The notes beneath the pieces were generated by a model that was not told the origin of the DNA, did not search any database, and saw only the letters and a list, made by a program, of their open reading frames with translations. Made by a program: the position numbers and the translations under genes. DNA of 64,000 nt from Bifidobacterium ramosum (GTDB lineage: Bacteria > Actinomycetota > Actinomycetes > Actinomycetales > Bifidobacteriaceae), in NCBI RefSeq assembly GCF_009299505.1, contig NZ_WBSM01000001.1:186001-250000 (forward strand), given 5' to 3'. Numbering within the stretch: the first letter of the stretch is position 1; each line of letters starts with the position of its first letter. Positions 52,916 to 60,746 of this stretch are shown here, in pieces.

Positions 52916-53848
52916 ATGGACAATGTCAACACGGCGGCGCGTGACGCCGCCGACCTGCGTGTCGGCGTGGACATCGGCGGCACGAAGATCGAGGCCACGC
53001 TGGTCTCGCCGGACGGTGCGGTGATCGCCTCCCGACGCATCCCGGCGCGGCGCGGCGGCGAACAGGTCGTCGACGACGTCGCGGCGATCGTGCGCGACGT
53101 GGCAGGAGAGCGGATCGGCGACGTCGACCGGATCGGCGTGGGCATCCCTGGTCAGGTGGACTCCGCCACCGGCCGCATCGCCAACGTCGTCAACCTCGAC
53201 ATCGCCACGCTGGAACTCGGCGCGCTCGCCGGCGCACGGCTCGGCATGCCGGTGCACGTCGAGAACGACGTGAACGCGGCCGCCGTCGGTGCGGCGCGCG
53301 TACTGTGCGGCTCGGACGTCGCCGGCACCATCGCGTTCCTGAACTTCGGCACCGGGCTGGCGGCCGGCATCATGATCGACGGCGTGCTGCAGCACGGGTT
53401 CAGCGGCGCGGCCGGCGAGGTCGGGCACGTACCGGTCGACCCGAACCGGTTCCCCTGCCCGTGCGGGCAGACCGGATGCCTCGAAACCGTATGCTCCGGC
53501 GCGTCGGTGGCTCGGCTGTGGCCGACCGACGACGGCGTGCCGCCCATGCCCGACCTCATCGCGAAGGCTACGGCCGGCGATCCGGAGGCCGTGCGCGTGC
53601 TGGCGATGGTGAAGCACGCCATCGTCGACACCGTGCAGATCGTCGCCCAGTCGGTCGATCCGCGGCTCATCATTCTCGGCGGCGGTATGGCGAAGACCGG
53701 CGAACCGCTGCTCGGCGTCATCCTCGACGAACTGCACGTGCGCGAGGCCGCATGCCGGTTCCTTGCGGGGCTTGATCTCGGGGCGCGGCTGCGATTGGCG
53801 CCGGCCGACGCGCCGCTTGGCGCTATCGGCGCCGCGTTCGCCGCGTAG
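52916..53848 (+). CDS. ROK-family sugar kinase, probable N-acetylhexosamine kinase
   Basis: 310 residues. It has the ATP loop GVDIGGTKIEATLVSPDG, GIGVGIPGQVDSATG, the substrate/catalytic END motif in VHVENDVNAAAVGAA, NFGTGLAAGIMIDG, GEVGHVPVD and the zinc motif CPCGQTGCLE. With nagA and nagB nearby and lnpA upstream, GlcNAc is the most likely substrate, giving GlcNAc-6-phosphate; mannose or glucose are alternatives. AAAGGGGG precedes ATG 52916. Confidence 0.87.
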   Translation: MDNVNTAARDAADLRVGVDIGGTKIEATLVSPDGAVIASRRIPARRGGEQVVDDVAAIVRDVAGERIGDVDRIGVGIPGQVDSATGRIANVVNLDIATLELGALAGARLGMPVHVENDVNAAAVGAARVLCGSDVAGTIAFLNFGTGLAAGIMIDGVLQHGFSGAAGEVGHVPVDPNRFPCPCGQTGCLETVCSGASVARLWPTDDGVPPMPDLIAKATAGDPEAVRVLAMVKHAIVDTVQIVAQSVDPRLIILGGGMAKTGEPLLGVILDELHVREAACRFLAGLDLGARLRLAPADAPLGAIGAAFAA

Positions 53849-53886
53849 GCGGGTGCGGCTGTAGGCGAGTGCAGCTGGTCGGATTG

Positions 53887-53930
53887 CTCCCCTCAGTCGG
53901 CTGCGTCGACAGCTCCCCTCAGCGAGGGGA
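53887..53930. repeat. Short GCTCCCCTCAG duplication with hairpin
   Basis: CTCCCCTCAG occurs twice (from 53887 and 53913), and TCCCCTC-AGC-GAGGGGA (53914-53930) forms a small hairpin downstream of the ROK kinase. It is likely a fragment of a dispersed intergenic repeat and may serve as a weak terminator. Confidence 0.5.
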
Positions 53931-53948
53931 ACCGCGCTATTCAACACC

Positions 53949-53996
53949 AACGGACATACAGCCGATTCCGGTGCCGGAATCGGCCGTATGTCCGTT
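53949..53996. repeat. 48-bp palindromic element, copy 9
   Basis: It lies in the gap between the convergent ROK kinase and ROK regulator. The inner stem GATTCCGG/CCGGAATC is perfect with a 2-nt loop. One arm pair is mismatched (CAGCCG with CGGCCG). Confidence 0.9.
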
Positions 53997-54031
53997 AGAG
54001 GGGGGCAGAGGCCGAAGAACCCGGACGGACG

Positions 54032-55177
54032 TTAGTGGTGATCGATGTAGTTGCGGACCACGGCGATCGCGCCGCCGCGCAGCGTGATATCGGCGCCGCA
54101 CTGGCAGCGGCGGATCACCGTATGCGCATGGAACGTCGAGGCGGTGGCCAGGTCGAGCCGCCGCTGCGCCGCCTCGAGGAACGTGTTGTTGATCACGTCC
54201 GGCGGGCCGTACACGCACACGTCCGCGATGTCGAGCAGTCCGATCGGCATCGCCAGCGCCGCCGCGAAATACGTGCCGGCGCCGGCGATCACGTCACGTC
54301 GCCCATCCTCGTCCAGACCGTGCATCCGCTCGCGCAGGACGTCCAGCGAGATCAGCTGCTCCATGCAGCCGCGCTTGCCGCACGGGCACAGCGGGCCGTG
54401 CTCCGGATCGATCGAGATGTGGCCGATCTCGCCGCTCGCGCTGTTTTCGCCGACCACGGTGGCGTCGTTGATCAGCGTGGCCGCGCCGATGCCGCGATCG
54501 AACTTCACGAACAGCAGATTCGGTCCGGCCTGACCGAAGAACCGTTCGGTCAGCATCGAGCTGTCCGCGTCGTTCGCGATGACGACCGGCACGTCGAACC
54601 GGCTGGACAGCATCGATCCCAGATCGACGTCATGCCAGCCGAGGCTCGTTGACTCGAGGATCACACCGGCGCGCGTCACGCCCGGCACCGAGATGCCGAT
54701 GCCGATCACGGTCTCGAGCGTGTCCGCACCGAGCTGATCGGCCAGCTGGACGATGGCGTCGGCGCTGATGCGGTTGTCCGGGCCGAGCGCGATCTCCATG
54801 CGCTGCTGCGGCCGGCCGAGCAGGTCGGTGACCGCGCCTTGGATGAAACGCGGCTGCGACAGATCGATGCTGATGATGCGCAGCCGCATCGTGTCGATGC
54901 TTAGCAGCGTGCCGCGTTTGCCTTTGCCGGTGGTGTTGGTCTCGACGCCGCTTTCGCAGATCAGCCCTTCGGCGAGCATGTCGTTGACCACGTCGGAGAC
55001 GGCCACGCGCGACAGGCCGGTACGGCGGCCGAGTTCGGCGCGCGAGCACTGGTCGTTCGGGAACAGGAGGCTGAAGATCAGGGACCGGTTGTTGCGACGG
55101 ACATCCGAGGGACTGGCCTTGCTCGTCCGTCCCGCCGTGTGCAGGGGGAGGGAGCCGGGGGAGTCGTTGTCGATCAC
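54032..55177 (-). CDS. nagR: NagR-like ROK-family transcriptional regulator
   Basis: 381 residues. The N-terminal winged helix (NRSLIFSLLFPNDQCSRAELGRRTGLSRVAVSDVVNDMLAEGLI) is followed by a ROK domain with GHISIDPEHGPLCPCGKRGCMEQL. No kinase ATP loop is seen. It diverges from nagB and lies beside the lnp/nag genes, the place held by NagR, the GlcNAc-responsive global regulator of host-glycan genes in bifidobacteria. The GTG start at 55177 follows GGAAAGGCGG; an upstream TTG is possible. The name is given from context and architecture. Confidence 0.78.
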   Translation of the reverse strand: MIDNDSPGSLPLHTAGRTSKASPSDVRRNNRSLIFSLLFPNDQCSRAELGRRTGLSRVAVSDVVNDMLAEGLICESGVETNTTGKGKRGTLLSIDTMRLRIISIDLSQPRFIQGAVTDLLGRPQQRMEIALGPDNRISADAIVQLADQLGADTLETVIGIGISVPGVTRAGVILESTSLGWHDVDLGSMLSSRFDVPVVIANDADSSMLTERFFGQAGPNLLFVKFDRGIGAATLINDATVVGENSASGEIGHISIDPEHGPLCPCGKRGCMEQLISLDVLRERMHGLDEDGRRDVIAGAGTYFAAALAMPIGLLDIADVCVYGPPDVINNTFLEAAQRRLDLATASTFHAHTVIRRCQCGADITLRGGAIAVVRNYIDHH

Positions 55178-55478
55178 GGTGCCGCCTTTCCGAAACAAGT
55201 CAGTCGTTCGTCGTCACATGGGCGCGAAAGCCATCCGTATACCCGACGTTATGATACCCGCTTCATTGCAGGAAATATCAACTTTCTTTTCATTATAGAG
55301 AGTCATCCGATCGAGACATGCTGACAAACGCCGAAGAGTGGCGGTTTTTCATTTATGTAATTATCATTAACAAATAAGAGGCACCGATCTGATGTACGAT
55401 GCCGAATACGGGGCCGCATCCACGGCAACCGGCATAACCGAACCGATCCATGCACGCATCTCCAAGGAAGGAATAGTC
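55178..55478. promoter_or_regulatory. Divergent nagR-nagB control region
   Basis: This 301-bp gap holds the divergent promoters. A T/A-rich block (55330-55380) contains the partial palindrome TTAATGATAATTA on the minus strand and is the best place for a regulator site. I could not define a -35/-10 pair with confidence. Confidence 0.4.
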
Positions 55479-56291
55479 ATGACGGAAGTGATCATCGTTC
55501 GCAACGAAGACGAGGCCGGCGAACTCTACGCCAACTGCGTCGCCGATCTCATCCGGCGCAAGCCGGACGCGGTGCTCGGCCTCGCTACGGGCTCCAGCCC
55601 GCTGGCCGCCTACAAGGCGCTCGCCGCGAAGGTCAAGGAAGAGCACATCGACGTCTCCCAGGTCCGCGGCTTCGCGCTCGACGAGTACCTCGGCCTGCCG
55701 CTGACCCATCCCGAGTCCTACCACTCCACCATCCACCGCACCGTCGTCGAACCGCTCGGTCTCGACCCGGCGAAGGTCCACGTGCCCGGCGACGTGCTCG
55801 ACGGCGCGCCGCTCGAGGACGGCGAGAAGATCGAACACGCCGGCGCCGCCTACGATGCGGCGATCGAGGCTGCGGGCGGCATCGACGTGCAGATCCTCGG
55901 CATCGGCACCGACGGCCACATCGGCTTCAACGAGCCCGGCTCCTCGCTCGCGTCCGGCACGCGCGTCAAGACCCTGGCCGAGCAGACCCGCATCGACAAC
56001 GCGCGCTTCTTCGACAACGACATCAACCAGGTGCCGACCCACTGCATTACGCAGGGCATCGGCACGGTGCTCAAGGCCCGTCATCTCGTGCTGCTCGCGT
56101 TCGGCTCGGGCAAGGCCGAGGCCATCGAGGAGACCGTTGAGGGCGGCGTGAGCGCGTTCTGCCCGGCCTCCGCGCTGCAGCTGCACCCGCATGCGACCGT
56201 GATCATCGACGAGGAGGCCGCGAGCCGTCTGCGTCACAAGGACTACTATCGTTACGCGTTCGAGCACAAGCCGGCCTGGCAGGGCATCTGA
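55479..56291 (+). CDS. nagB: Glucosamine-6-phosphate deaminase
   Basis: 270 residues. It converts GlcN-6-phosphate to fructose-6-phosphate and ammonia. Family motifs: MTEVIIVRNEDEAGELYANCVADLI, LGLATGSSPLAAYKAL, RGFALDEYLGLPLTHPESYHS (catalytic Asp), GIGTDGHIGFNEPGSSLASGTRVKTLAEQT, and FCPASALQLHPHATVIIDEEAAS. ATG 55479 has AGGAAGG 8 nt upstream and gives the usual length; the longer upstream frame is not conserved-looking. nagA follows after 154 nt. Confidence 0.96.
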   Translation: MTEVIIVRNEDEAGELYANCVADLIRRKPDAVLGLATGSSPLAAYKALAAKVKEEHIDVSQVRGFALDEYLGLPLTHPESYHSTIHRTVVEPLGLDPAKVHVPGDVLDGAPLEDGEKIEHAGAAYDAAIEAAGGIDVQILGIGTDGHIGFNEPGSSLASGTRVKTLAEQTRIDNARFFDNDINQVPTHCITQGIGTVLKARHLVLLAFGSGKAEAIEETVEGGVSAFCPASALQLHPHATVIIDEEAASRLRHKDYYRYAFEHKPAWQGI

Positions 56292-56445
56292 CCGGTTCCG
56301 TGAACGCGGCGACACGCCGGCACGGTGATCACGACACGCTAGATGCGTTTGCGACATCCGCGGATTTCCAAGGACGCGAATTATGCATCGTGCGTGTCGT
56401 GATCAGCCTGCCGGCGTGTCGCGGTAGGTAAGGAGCATACAAACC

Positions 56446-57705
56446 ATGACTGAACCACGCGAACAGACCGTCGCCCGCGTGACGGCCGCGCTCACCGGCG
56501 AGCCGACGCCCGTCGCCATTCACCGTGCGCGCAAGATCGACGCGCGCGGCGTGCAGGACCACTTCTGGGTCGTCGCCGATGCGCGCAGCGTGATCGTCGC
56601 CACCGGCACCGACGAGGAGGCGTTCGAATCCGCCTGCCGGTCGGTCGGCATCGACCCGGCCGACGAGACCGTGATCATCGATGCGGACGGACGACTGCTC
56701 ACGCCGGGCTACGTCGACATCCACGCGCACGGCGCATGGGAGCACAGCTTCGACGACGGCGCGGACGGCATCGACGTCGCGCGCGCCGGCCACGCCGTGC
56801 ACGGCACGACCCGACAGGTGCTCTCGCTCATCACCAATCCGGTCGACGTGATCGAACACAACGTGCGCACCGTACGGGCCAAGATGGACGAGCGGCCGGA
56901 TATCCTCGGCGCGCATCTGGAAGGCCCGTTCCTTGCGCTCGCGCGCAAGGGTGCGCACGATCCCGAATGTCTGAAGGATCCGGTGCCCGAATTGGTCGAC
57001 GAGCTGCTCGACGCGGCCGACGGCTGCATCCGGCAGATCACCATCGCCCCCGAACTGCCGCACGGCATCAGTGCGATCAGGCAGTTCGCCGCGGCCGGCG
57101 TCGTGCCGGCGGTCGGCCACTGCGACGCCGACTATGAGACCGCCAAGCGCGGCTTCGACGCGGGCGCGGGCATCATGACCCACATGTTCAACGCGATGAA
57201 CGGGCTGCACCACCGCGAACCCGGTCCGATTCCGGCGGCCGTGGAGGATCCGCGCGTCACCATCGAGCTGATCAACGACGGGTTCCACGTGCAGAACCCG
57301 ATGGTGCGGCTCGGCTTCGGCTTCGCGCCGCACCGGATCGCGTTCGTCACCGATGCGATGGCCGCCACCGACTGCCCGGACGGCGCGTACAAGCTCGGCG
57401 CGCTCGATGTGAACGTGGTGGACGGGCACGCGCGGCTCGTCTCCAACGGCGCGATCGCCGGATCGACGCTGCTGCTCGAGGTCGCCGTGCGGCGTGCGGT
57501 GCTCGAGCTCGGGTTCGATGCGCCGGCCGCGGTCGAAGCCGCGACGCTGACGCCGGCCCGCGCGTTCGGATTCGACAAGCCGAATCCGGTGACCGGTGCG
57601 CCGATCGGCTTGGTTGCGCCCGGATTCGCCGCCGACCTGCTGCTCACCGATCCGGCCACGTGGACGGTCGGTGACGTGTGGTGCGCCGGCCGCAAACTCA
57701 AGTAG
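56446..57705 (+). CDS. nagA: N-acetylglucosamine-6-phosphate deacetylase
   Basis: 419 residues. It removes acetate from GlcNAc-6-phosphate. It has the amidohydrolase fold: LTPGYVDIHAHGAWEHSFDDG, GAHLEGPFLALARKGAH (metal-binding Glu), VVPAVGHCDADYETAKRGFDAG, THMFNAMNGLHHREPGPI, and the catalytic Asp in FVTDAMAATDCPDG. AAGGAGC precedes the ATG. With nagB it links the ROK kinase product to fructose-6-phosphate. Confidence 0.96.
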   Translation: MTEPREQTVARVTAALTGEPTPVAIHRARKIDARGVQDHFWVVADARSVIVATGTDEEAFESACRSVGIDPADETVIIDADGRLLTPGYVDIHAHGAWEHSFDDGADGIDVARAGHAVHGTTRQVLSLITNPVDVIEHNVRTVRAKMDERPDILGAHLEGPFLALARKGAHDPECLKDPVPELVDELLDAADGCIRQITIAPELPHGISAIRQFAAAGVVPAVGHCDADYETAKRGFDAGAGIMTHMFNAMNGLHHREPGPIPAAVEDPRVTIELINDGFHVQNPMVRLGFGFAPHRIAFVTDAMAATDCPDGAYKLGALDVNVVDGHARLVSNGAIAGSTLLLEVAVRRAVLELGFDAPAAVEAATLTPARAFGFDKPNPVTGAPIGLVAPGFAADLLLTDPATWTVGDVWCAGRKLK

Positions 57706-57722
57706 CCGGTTCGTATGATGGT

Positions 57723-57760
57723 CGAGATGGCGTCGGACTGCACTGTCCGACGCCATCTCG
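57723..57760. terminator. Bidirectional terminator after nagA
   Basis: CGAGATGGCGTCGGAC and its exact complement form a 16-bp stem with a 6-nt loop, followed on the plus strand by the U-rich TGTTGTTATTTC. It sits between nagA and the convergent transglutaminase-fold gene. Confidence 0.88.
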
Positions 57761-57765
57761 TGTTG

Positions 57766-60534
57766 TTATTTCGCGGCAAGACGGAAGGCGAGGTCGACGG
57801 AGCCGACGTTGTAACCGGTGGAGGCGTAGGTGCCGATGATCCGGTCGCCTTCCTTGCGGGCGACGAGGATCATCGGCAGTTTGTCCGGGTCGACGTACAT
57901 GCCGCGCGTCAGCCGCTCGTAGGTCGTCGCATCGCATCGCCACACGACGGGGGAGTCGCCGCCGAGCCGGTCGACCATCGAACGCAGCGTGGCGCTCAAC
58001 GGCGCGTCGACCGGGCATGCGGCGAACACGACCGGAATATCACCGGTCTCAACCTCGCCGTCGGAATTGCCATCGTGCGCATCACGACGCAGCCGCGCGA
58101 TCAACTCGTCAAGCACGTGGATGCTCGGCTCCGCACCGTGCGCGTCGAGGATCGCGACGATCGCACGATCGGGCAGCAGTTGCGACAGATGCCGCGTCGC
58201 ATCATGCGTCGCCGTATGGAACGTCGCGTCATCGACGACGATATGCTCCAGCAACTCGTCCTCGCTCGGTGTGCGCATCGCCAGCGTCACCGTCCGCTCC
58301 TCGCCGGCATCCAGCCGGAACGTCGTCTCGTTGGTCTGCTGGCCGCCGTTCGGCAACCGCACCGTGGTGATCAGCCGGTACAGTCCCTCCTCGACCGTCA
58401 ATGTCATGCGGTCGCCGTCCCACGGACGCTCCCACAGGTCGAGCGACGCGAAATCGGTGCCGTGCGCGCCGTCGATCAGTCGGCCGAGACTCCAATCCGT
58501 ACCGTACGCGGGATATTCGCCGTTCGGCGCGACGACGGTAAGTGTCGCCGTCCGTTCGGCTGGCGCGGTCGCATCATTGGCGGAACGCGTTGACGGCAGG
58601 TGATGGAACGTGCCGCCTTGGCAATACTCGGGTTCGCCGGTCTGTGGATCGAACCGCGCCGGCACGCCCAGCGCACGGCAGACGACGACGAACGCGGTAT
58701 CCAGAGAGCGCGGCGTTCCGATGCCGGCCGTCAGCATGCCGGTGGGGGAGATCGGTTCCGGCGTCTCCTCCACGGATTGCGCGGCGTCGATATGATCGAG
58801 CAGATACTGCTGGACGCGCTGCGGTTGGGCGCGCAACGCATCCGTATCGGCTGTGCGTTCGAGCATGGCTTGCAGCCGCGTACGGTCGCCGGCCAGCGGC
58901 TCATAGCCGACGCGCGGACCCAGCACGTAGCGCGCGTACAGGTCGTAGCGGTCGGCTTCCGCAATGCCGGACAGGGCGACGTCCAGCGCGTAATCGCGCG
59001 CGTTGGCGGCGGAGCGTACAGCGTCATCCAATGCGGCGGCGGACACGTCGCACAGATCCTTGACGCTGAGCGCCGACAGCAGTGCGAGACGGTCACGGTC
59101 GGTGACGTCGACGGCCGATTCGGCGGTGTCGTCGGTATCGTCGAGCAGGAACGACGTGATGACGGGAGCGTTCGCGCCTGCGGCGGCCAGCAGATTCGTG
59201 ACGGTATCGGCGGCGTCGGTGGACACGTTCCGATATCGATCTGCCAATGTCTGACGGGTCGCTTGATCGACGAGATCGGCGAATCCGGCCACGCGCGCGG
59301 TGCGCATCGCCTCGGCCTGCGCACGGCGTTCGATCGTGCGCCGCTGCTGGTCGTCGGTCAACGGCAGACTGCGCGGCGTGCCGCTCGGGGGAGCGACGAG
59401 GTCGACCGATGTCCAGGATGGGATGACGGGCGCGGAAGCCGGCGGGAACGCTCCGTTCTCTGCACTCGGTCGAGGGGACAAGACGACGGTGACGGCATCG
59501 GTATTGGCGGTGTTGACGATGACGTCGGCGAACGTGCCGTTGCGGCTGACGTGCACGCGGATGCTGCCCTTGCCGAGCGTCATGCGGGCATGCCCCTGAT
59601 CGTCGCTGACCGCGGTCGCGATCGGATAGTATTCGGCCATGTTCAGCAGTTCGAACGCCACGTTCGCGCCCGCAAACGGCCGTCCTTCGCCGTCCGTCAC
59701 GGTCACCGCAAGATCGGTCGTCGGCGCATAATCCGAGGTCAGATTGCACAGCAGCATCGTGCCGTCGCCGCCCGCGCTCGCCGACGCGTCGACGTTGCCC
59801 TCGGAGAAATCGCAGAACACGCGCGCATGCACGAGCATCGCACGCGTCGACGCCTTGTCGAACCAGCCGCGATCCGGCACCTCCTCCGGCTCGCACGCGC
59901 CGAGGAAGCGCCAACGGCCATCCACATACGCCTCCACCCACGCATGGTTGTCGTCGCAATGCGCCCATCGCGGCGTATACACCTGCCGGGCCGGAATGCC
60001 GATCGCACGCAGCGCGGTGACCAGCAGCGTCGACTCCTCGCCGCACCGGCCGAGGCCGAGGTTCAGCGTGCCGATCGCGTTGAGCGTGCGGTTGTCGGAC
60101 GGATGATAGGTGACGTGCTCGGCGCACCAGTAGTTCGTCTCGAGCATCGCATGCGTGGCGTCAAGACCCTGTACGCGGCCGATCAGCTCGCGGTGGCACC
60201 ACGGGCGGCAGTCGGCCAGCGCCTCGTTGTTGATGCGCGGCCAGAACACGTAATGGACGAACAGGTCGACCGGCAGGTCACGCGTCCACGCCATCGTGCG
60301 ACGCAGCATCAGCGCATGGTCGACGAACGAGAGCAGCACGGACGGATCGCAGTCGATGACATCGTTGGCCGGCGGCGTGCCATAGGTGAGCCGCGTCAGC
60401 GTCAGCCGGTCGCCGGTCAGCGTCTTCAGCAGCGACGATGCCGCGGGAAGCCGGTCGATCAGATCGGTACGTTCAGCGAAACGACGGTCGGCGTAGTCGC
60501 GCAGCTCGTCGTCGAGAAGGGAAGACATACTCAT
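57766..60534 (-). CDS. Transglutaminase-fold protein, function unknown
   Basis: 922 residues, no signal peptide or membrane segment. The first domain (about 130-245) is a transglutaminase/papain-like fold with Cys164 (LGLGRCGEESTLL), His197 (DDNHAWVEAYVDGRW) and an ACEPEE block in place of the usual DP-type acidic residue. A carboxypeptidase-regulatory-like beta domain follows (about 275-350), then a helical region. A second, degenerate transglutaminase-like segment (about 615-655: GTPRSLDTAFVVVCRALGVPARF) has Ser-Leu where Cys is expected. The C-terminal 120 residues look thioredoxin-like (LPMILVARKEGDRIIGTYASTGYN). A peptidase or peptide:N-glycanase-like role is possible given the locus, but unproven. 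Confidence 0.7.
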   Translation of the reverse strand: MSMSSLLDDELRDYADRRFAERTDLIDRLPAASSLLKTLTGDRLTLTRLTYGTPPANDVIDCDPSVLLSFVDHALMLRRTMAWTRDLPVDLFVHYVFWPRINNEALADCRPWCHRELIGRVQGLDATHAMLETNYWCAEHVTYHPSDNRTLNAIGTLNLGLGRCGEESTLLVTALRAIGIPARQVYTPRWAHCDDNHAWVEAYVDGRWRFLGACEPEEVPDRGWFDKASTRAMLVHARVFCDFSEGNVDASASAGGDGTMLLCNLTSDYAPTTDLAVTVTDGEGRPFAGANVAFELLNMAEYYPIATAVSDDQGHARMTLGKGSIRVHVSRNGTFADVIVNTANTDAVTVVLSPRPSAENGAFPPASAPVIPSWTSVDLVAPPSGTPRSLPLTDDQQRRTIERRAQAEAMRTARVAGFADLVDQATRQTLADRYRNVSTDAADTVTNLLAAAGANAPVITSFLLDDTDDTAESAVDVTDRDRLALLSALSVKDLCDVSAAALDDAVRSAANARDYALDVALSGIAEADRYDLYARYVLGPRVGYEPLAGDRTRLQAMLERTADTDALRAQPQRVQQYLLDHIDAAQSVEETPEPISPTGMLTAGIGTPRSLDTAFVVVCRALGVPARFDPQTGEPEYCQGGTFHHLPSTRSANDATAPAERTATLTVVAPNGEYPAYGTDWSLGRLIDGAHGTDFASLDLWERPWDGDRMTLTVEEGLYRLITTVRLPNGGQQTNETTFRLDAGEERTVTLAMRTPSEDELLEHIVVDDATFHTATHDATRHLSQLLPDRAIVAILDAHGAEPSIHVLDELIARLRRDAHDGNSDGEVETGDIPVVFAACPVDAPLSATLRSMVDRLGGDSPVVWRCDATTYERLTRGMYVDPDKLPMILVARKEGDRIIGTYASTGYNVGSVDLAFRLAAK

Positions 60535-60657
60535 GAGCCACCATCATACGGGGAGCGGATGTCTCGGCGTTGCTGTGCCCGCATTCGGGAGTGGGAATAA
60601 GCCCAAGTGCGATGCATCGCAATGGTCCGTTAATCTGTCAGTAAGTATTGTGTTTCC

Positions 60658-60746
60658 TTGTTAACATTATTTAACTTTAATGTTGCTGTATATAATGTTA
60701 ATGTATGAACATTATATAAGACACATTGCGAATAAGAAGGCAGCAT
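60658..60746 (+). promoter_or_regulatory. AT-rich promoter with iterated AACATTAT motifs
   Basis: AACATTAT at 60663 and 60708, ATAATGTT at 60692, and TTAATGTT at 60677 recur in both orientations; TTAACATTAT/ATAATGTTAA form an inverted repeat around a 21-nt loop. A perfect -10, TATAAT, lies at 60691-60696. Likely an operator-promoter for the gene at 60747. Confidence 0.6.

Noticed and set aside
58600..60600. 666-residue plus-strand frame opposite the transglutaminase-fold gene
   Set aside because: Arg/Val/Gly-rich composition typical of an antisense shadow, and no ribosome-binding site.
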